NCBI GenBank assembly: GCA_009776905.1
Contig: WRMX01000065.1
Span: 1 to 16,667 of the forward strand
Direction: 5' to 3'
Origin: Oscillospiraceae bacterium
GTDB lineage: Bacteria > Bacillota > Clostridia > Oscillospirales > Oscillospiraceae
DNA length: 16,667 nt
The position numbers and the translations under genes were made by a program. This document shows, piece by piece, positions 13,582 through 16,667 of the stretch; the first letter of the stretch is position 1, and the number at the start of each line of letters is the position of its first letter. Below the pieces are notes generated by a model. That model ran no database searches. It saw nothing but the letters and a program-made list of their open reading frames with translations, and had not been told where the DNA came from.

Positions 13582-16506
13582 ATGCCCCAGGACTACAACG
13601 CCACGATCAACCTGCCAAAAACCGATTTCCCCATGCGCGCAGGCCTCCCGAAACGCGAGCCTGAGTTGCTGCAGACTTTTTATGAAAAAAGGATCTATGA
13701 AAACCTGATGAGCAAAAACGCGGGAAACCCCGCGTTCATTCTGCACGACGGGCCTCCTTTTTCCAATGGCGACATCCATATCGGCACAGCGATGAACAAG
13801 GTGATCAAAGACATCATTATCCGATATAAAAATATGTCCGGATGGCTCGCTCCATATACGCCGGGATGGGACAACCACGGCATGCCCATCGAGAGCGCGA
13901 TCATAAAAAAGAATAAGCTCGACAGAAAAATGATGTCCATACCCGAATTCCGCGACGCTTGCCGCGAATTTGCCGAGAATTATGTCGACCGCCAGCGCGA
14001 GCAATTCAAGCGCCTGGGCGTCATCGGCGATTGGGACCGTCCATATTTGACGATGGTGCCGTCGTTTGAAGCGGAGGAAGTCCGCGTTTTCGGGAAGATG
14101 TATGAAAAAGGGTATATTTACAAAGGTTTAAAGCCCGTGTATTGGTGCACCGACGACGAGACCGCGCTCGCTGAGGCCGAGATCGAATATGACGATGAGC
14201 CCTGTACCGCTATTTTTGTCAAGTTCCCCGTGAAAGATGCAAAGGGCGTCCTGGATGGCATCGACGGCGCGGACAAAGCCTGCTTCCTCATATGGACCAC
14301 GACCGCATGGACGCTGCCGGGCAACCTTGCGATTTGCCTCGGCCCCGATATCGAATACGCTGTATGCGCTGCGGGCGGCGATGTTTTCATTATCGCGGCA
14401 TCGCTCGCTGAGGCAGTGTTCAAGCAGGCGGGCATTGCTCATTATGATATTTTGAAAAAGCTCCCCGGAACGGCGTTTGAGCTTATGACCGCGCAGCATC
14501 CGTTTTATGACCGCGAATCGCTTGTCATTCTGGGCGACCATGTGACGACCGAGGCGGGCACGGGCTGCGTCCATACAGCTCCCGGGCACGGCGCCGACGA
14601 CTTTGTTGTTTGCAGCAAATATCCGCAATTGCCCGTTATGACGCCTGTGGACCCGCATGGGGTGATGACCGCCGACGCGCTGCAATACGAGGGGATGTAT
14701 TATTCTAAGGCGGGCAGCGCCATCATCGAGGACCTCCAAAAGAGCGGGGCTTTGTTCGCTTCGGAGGAAATCGTCCATTCATATCCGCATTGCTGGCGTT
14801 GCAAAAACCCCGTCATTTTCCGCGCGACGGAACAGTGGTTCGCTTCTGTCGATGCGATGAAAGAGGCTGCGGTCAAGGCATGCGAAGACATCAGATGGAT
14901 CCCCGAATGGGGCAAGGAGCGGATGATCGCCATGCTGATCGAGCGTTCCGACTGGTGCATATCGCGCCAGCGCCACTGGGGCTTGCCTATCCCCGTTTTT
15001 ATGTGCGAGGAATGCGAGCAGCCTGTTTGCACCCCGGAGACGATCGAGGCCGTTGCCGCGCTTTTCGGAGAGAAGGGTTCCAACGCCTGGCACGAGATGG
15101 ATGCCGCCGATATCCTCCCAAAAGGCTTCGCTTGCCCGCACTGCGGCGCGACGCATTTCACAAAGGGTGCCGACTCCCTGGACTGCTGGTTCGACTCCGG
15201 GTCGACTCATGCGGGCGTGCTAAGTACGGGCATTTTCCCGCACTTGCATTATCCTGCCGACATATATCTCGAGGGCGGCGACCAATATCGCGGATGGTTT
15301 CAATCTTCGATGCTGACGAGCATCGCTGTCAACGGCATCGCGCCATATAAAATCATAATTACGCACGGCTGGACTGTTGATGGCGAGGGCAAGGCGATGC
15401 ATAAATCCCTCGGGAACGCCGTCGCGCCCGATGAGATCATCAAGGACTTCGGCGCGGATATTTTGCGTCTCTGGGTCGCTTCCACCGATTACAGGGCTGA
15501 CAGCAGGATTTCCAGGGATATACTGAAGCAGCTCTCCGATATATACCTGAAGATCCGCAACACCGCGAGGTTCATGCTCGGGAACTTGAATAATTTCGAT
15601 CCCGATGACCTTGTCGGAATCGACGATATGCCCGATCTCGACAGATGGGCGCTCGCCAGGCTGGATAAGTTGATCGCCGGAGTGAATGCTTCATATGAAA
15701 AATATGAATTTCACACGATTTATCACGCCATACACAATTTCTGCACGATTGATATGTCGAATTTCTATCTTGATGTTATAAAAGACCGGCTATACTGCGA
15801 CGAAACGAATGGGCTTCCGCGACGCTCCGCTCAAACCGTCATGTATCGGATTCTCGACGCGCTTGTGCGTATATTGGCGCCCATCCTTGCCTTCACAGCC
15901 GAGGAAATATGGGGCGAAATGCCGCATGATGCTTCTGTGGAGCGGGATAGCGTCCTTTATAATCGCATGCCGGCATCGACTGTCGAGCATTCTTTCTCTG
16001 CGGAGCAAGAGGCGCTGTGGGACAAGCTTCTGCGCCTCCGTTCCGATGTGAATAAGGCGCTGGAGCTTGCGCGCGCGGATAAAATCGTCGGCAAGCCTTT
16101 GGATGCCGATGTGACCCTCTTCGTCGGCGATGATGCCGCCGCTGCTTTGGGTCCTGTTTTGGAAATGGATTTGAAGACATTGTTCATCGTGTCGAGTGTT
16201 AGTGTTGTCATGAGCGCGGGCGCGGGTGTTGGTTCTAGTGCGGGCGCGGGTGCGAGTACGGACGCGAATGCTGACGCGGGCGCGGGCGCGGGCGCAAGTG
16301 CTGACGCGGGCGCAGGTGCGGACGCGAATGCTGACGCGGGCGCAGGCGTCGCCGGCTCTGAATTCCCGAGTTTGTCAATATCAATCGTGCCGAGCGCCGC
16401 TCCAAAGTGTTCGCGTTGCTGGGTCCATGACAAGGACGTTGGGAAGAGTTCGGAGCATCCGGAGCTTTGCCCCCGCTGCCTCGACGTAGTCACAAAAGGC
16501 TTATGA
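13582..16506 (+). CDS. ileS: Isoleucyl-tRNA synthetase with a low-complexity insert near the C-terminus
   Basis: 974 residues; ATG at 13582 with AAGGAG 7 nt upstream. A class I synthetase charging tRNA-Ile in the cytoplasm. The HIGH motif appears as HIGT (66-69, GDIHIGTAMNK). CP1 editing-domain residues TAPGHGADDF lie at ~332-341. LDCWFDSGSTH and YLEGGDQYRGWFQSS mark the catalytic core. KMSKS appears as KAMHKS (604-609). The C-terminal zinc finger is C943-x2-C946 and C963-x2-C966 (CSRCW...LCPRC). Residues ~877-925, between the anticodon-binding region and the zinc finger, are an Ala/Gly/Asp tract (MSAGAGVGSSAGAGAS...), which makes the protein longer than typical bacterial IleRS (~920-930). 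All functional motifs are intact, so it is expected to work. The lack of a T-box leader, common for clostridial ileS, suggests constitutive or operon-driven expression. It follows divIVA as in many Bacillota. Confidence 0.96.
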   Translation: MPQDYNATINLPKTDFPMRAGLPKREPELLQTFYEKRIYENLMSKNAGNPAFILHDGPPFSNGDIHIGTAMNKVIKDIIIRYKNMSGWLAPYTPGWDNHGMPIESAIIKKNKLDRKMMSIPEFRDACREFAENYVDRQREQFKRLGVIGDWDRPYLTMVPSFEAEEVRVFGKMYEKGYIYKGLKPVYWCTDDETALAEAEIEYDDEPCTAIFVKFPVKDAKGVLDGIDGADKACFLIWTTTAWTLPGNLAICLGPDIEYAVCAAGGDVFIIAASLAEAVFKQAGIAHYDILKKLPGTAFELMTAQHPFYDRESLVILGDHVTTEAGTGCVHTAPGHGADDFVVCSKYPQLPVMTPVDPHGVMTADALQYEGMYYSKAGSAIIEDLQKSGALFASEEIVHSYPHCWRCKNPVIFRATEQWFASVDAMKEAAVKACEDIRWIPEWGKERMIAMLIERSDWCISRQRHWGLPIPVFMCEECEQPVCTPETIEAVAALFGEKGSNAWHEMDAADILPKGFACPHCGATHFTKGADSLDCWFDSGSTHAGVLSTGIFPHLHYPADIYLEGGDQYRGWFQSSMLTSIAVNGIAPYKIIITHGWTVDGEGKAMHKSLGNAVAPDEIIKDFGADILRLWVASTDYRADSRISRDILKQLSDIYLKIRNTARFMLGNLNNFDPDDLVGIDDMPDLDRWALARLDKLIAGVNASYEKYEFHTIYHAIHNFCTIDMSNFYLDVIKDRLYCDETNGLPRRSAQTVMYRILDALVRILAPILAFTAEEIWGEMPHDASVERDSVLYNRMPASTVEHSFSAEQEALWDKLLRLRSDVNKALELARADKIVGKPLDADVTLFVGDDAAAALGPVLEMDLKTLFIVSSVSVVMSAGAGVGSSAGAGASTDANADAGAGAGASADAGAGADANADAGAGVAGSEFPSLSISIVPSAAPKCSRCWVHDKDVGKSSEHPELCPRCLDVVTKGL
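16213..16350 (+). repeat. Ala/Gly/Asp-coding degenerate repeat in ileS
   Basis: Degenerate gcgggcgcg-type units mixed with gacgcgaatgctgac. A 23-bp stretch starting at 16261 recurs exactly at 16321, 60 bp later, i.e. a 20-residue duplication (DANADAGAG...). The frame is maintained throughout. It sits between the C-terminal helical domain and the zinc finger. Confidence 0.8.
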
Positions 16507-16667
16507 TGTAAGATACTATCTTATGCCGCGCGAAGCGCGGTACGCAGCGTAGCTGCGTGAGGGACAAGCGAGTAGGGCGAACTTCCACCCCACGAAACTC
16601 TGTTTCGCGGGGACCCCGGAAGACTTCGCCCGTGAGCGAGCTGTCCCGATGGGGTGTGGGGCGGAGC
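16507..16667. other. Hairpin-dense non-coding region after ileS
   Basis: No gene seen. Four successive dyads: TAAGAT/ATCTTA (16509-16523, loop ACT), placed just after the stop and possibly part of a terminator although no T run follows; CCGCGC/GCGCGG (16526-16540, loop GAA); ACGCAGC/GCTGCGT (16542-16558, loop GTA); and a long nested structure 16561-16647. In the last, the inner stem CCCC-A-CGAAAC / GTTTCG-C-GGGG (16588-16612) is enclosed by CTTCC/GGAAG, GGGCGAA/TTCGCCC and GGGACA/TGTCCC. This resembles a palindromic intergenic repeat or structured RNA. The window ends inside what may be its continuation. Confidence 0.7.

Noticed and set aside
16509..16523. Classical intrinsic terminator for ileS
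   Set aside because: The stem is a short AT-rich 6-bp dyad and is not followed by a T run, so it is reported only as part of the hairpin region.

Overview
The window looks like a chromosomal segment of a moderately GC-rich member of the Bacillota, class Clostridia. The reasons are the gene order (miaB...mutL-miaA, then a HlyD-like gene-yggS-sepF-divIVA-ileS), the clostridial style of the PurM and alanine-racemase-like proteins, a RACo-type ferredoxin/ATPase, strong AGGAG-type ribosome binding sites and use of TTG and GTG starts. This is inferred from family resemblance by eye; no search was run.

Layout. The left edge (1-794, minus) holds the first ~264 residues of a RACo-like corrinoid-protein reductive activator: a 2Fe-2S ferredoxin domain followed by the start of an ASKHA ATPase. 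Divergent from it is a 640-residue Old-Yellow-Enzyme-type flavin/Fe-S oxidoreductase (908-2830). Next is miaB (3012-4586), then a short repeat-rich gap, then purM on the minus strand (4723-5805). Divergent from purM is an alanine-racemase-fold gene (6000-7064) that appears to have lost its catalytic residues. The rest is on the plus strand: mutL (7251), miaA (9335), a HlyD-like membrane protein (10264), yggS (11429), sepF (12200), divIVA (12731) and ileS (13582-16506). mutL, miaA, the HlyD-like gene and yggS overlap or abut and look like one transcription unit.

How the genes fit together. MiaB and MiaA catalyse successive modifications of A37 in tRNAs reading UNN codons. MutL is a mismatch-repair endonuclease, but mutS, which commonly lies between miaB and mutL in this kind of cluster, is not here. 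YggS (PLP homeostasis), SepF and DivIVA (division/polarity) and IleRS form the conserved ylm-type block next to division genes. ylmG and ylmH, often found between sepF and divIVA, are absent, and no T-box leader is visible before ileS.

Most unusual features: (1) the Alr-like protein has Ser where the PLP lysine should be and Ala where the catalytic tyrosine should be, so it is a probable pseudoenzyme; (2) low-complexity or tandem-repeat segments are inserted at domain boundaries of MiaB, MutL and IleRS; (3) short repeats are dispersed in intergenic DNA, including an inverted pair that flanks the Alr-like gene and lies just upstream of the purM and mutL starts, a 40-bp direct repeat after miaB, and a hairpin array after ileS. 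No CRISPR array, insertion sequence, rRNA or tRNA was seen, and no clearly new multi-gene system is evident.
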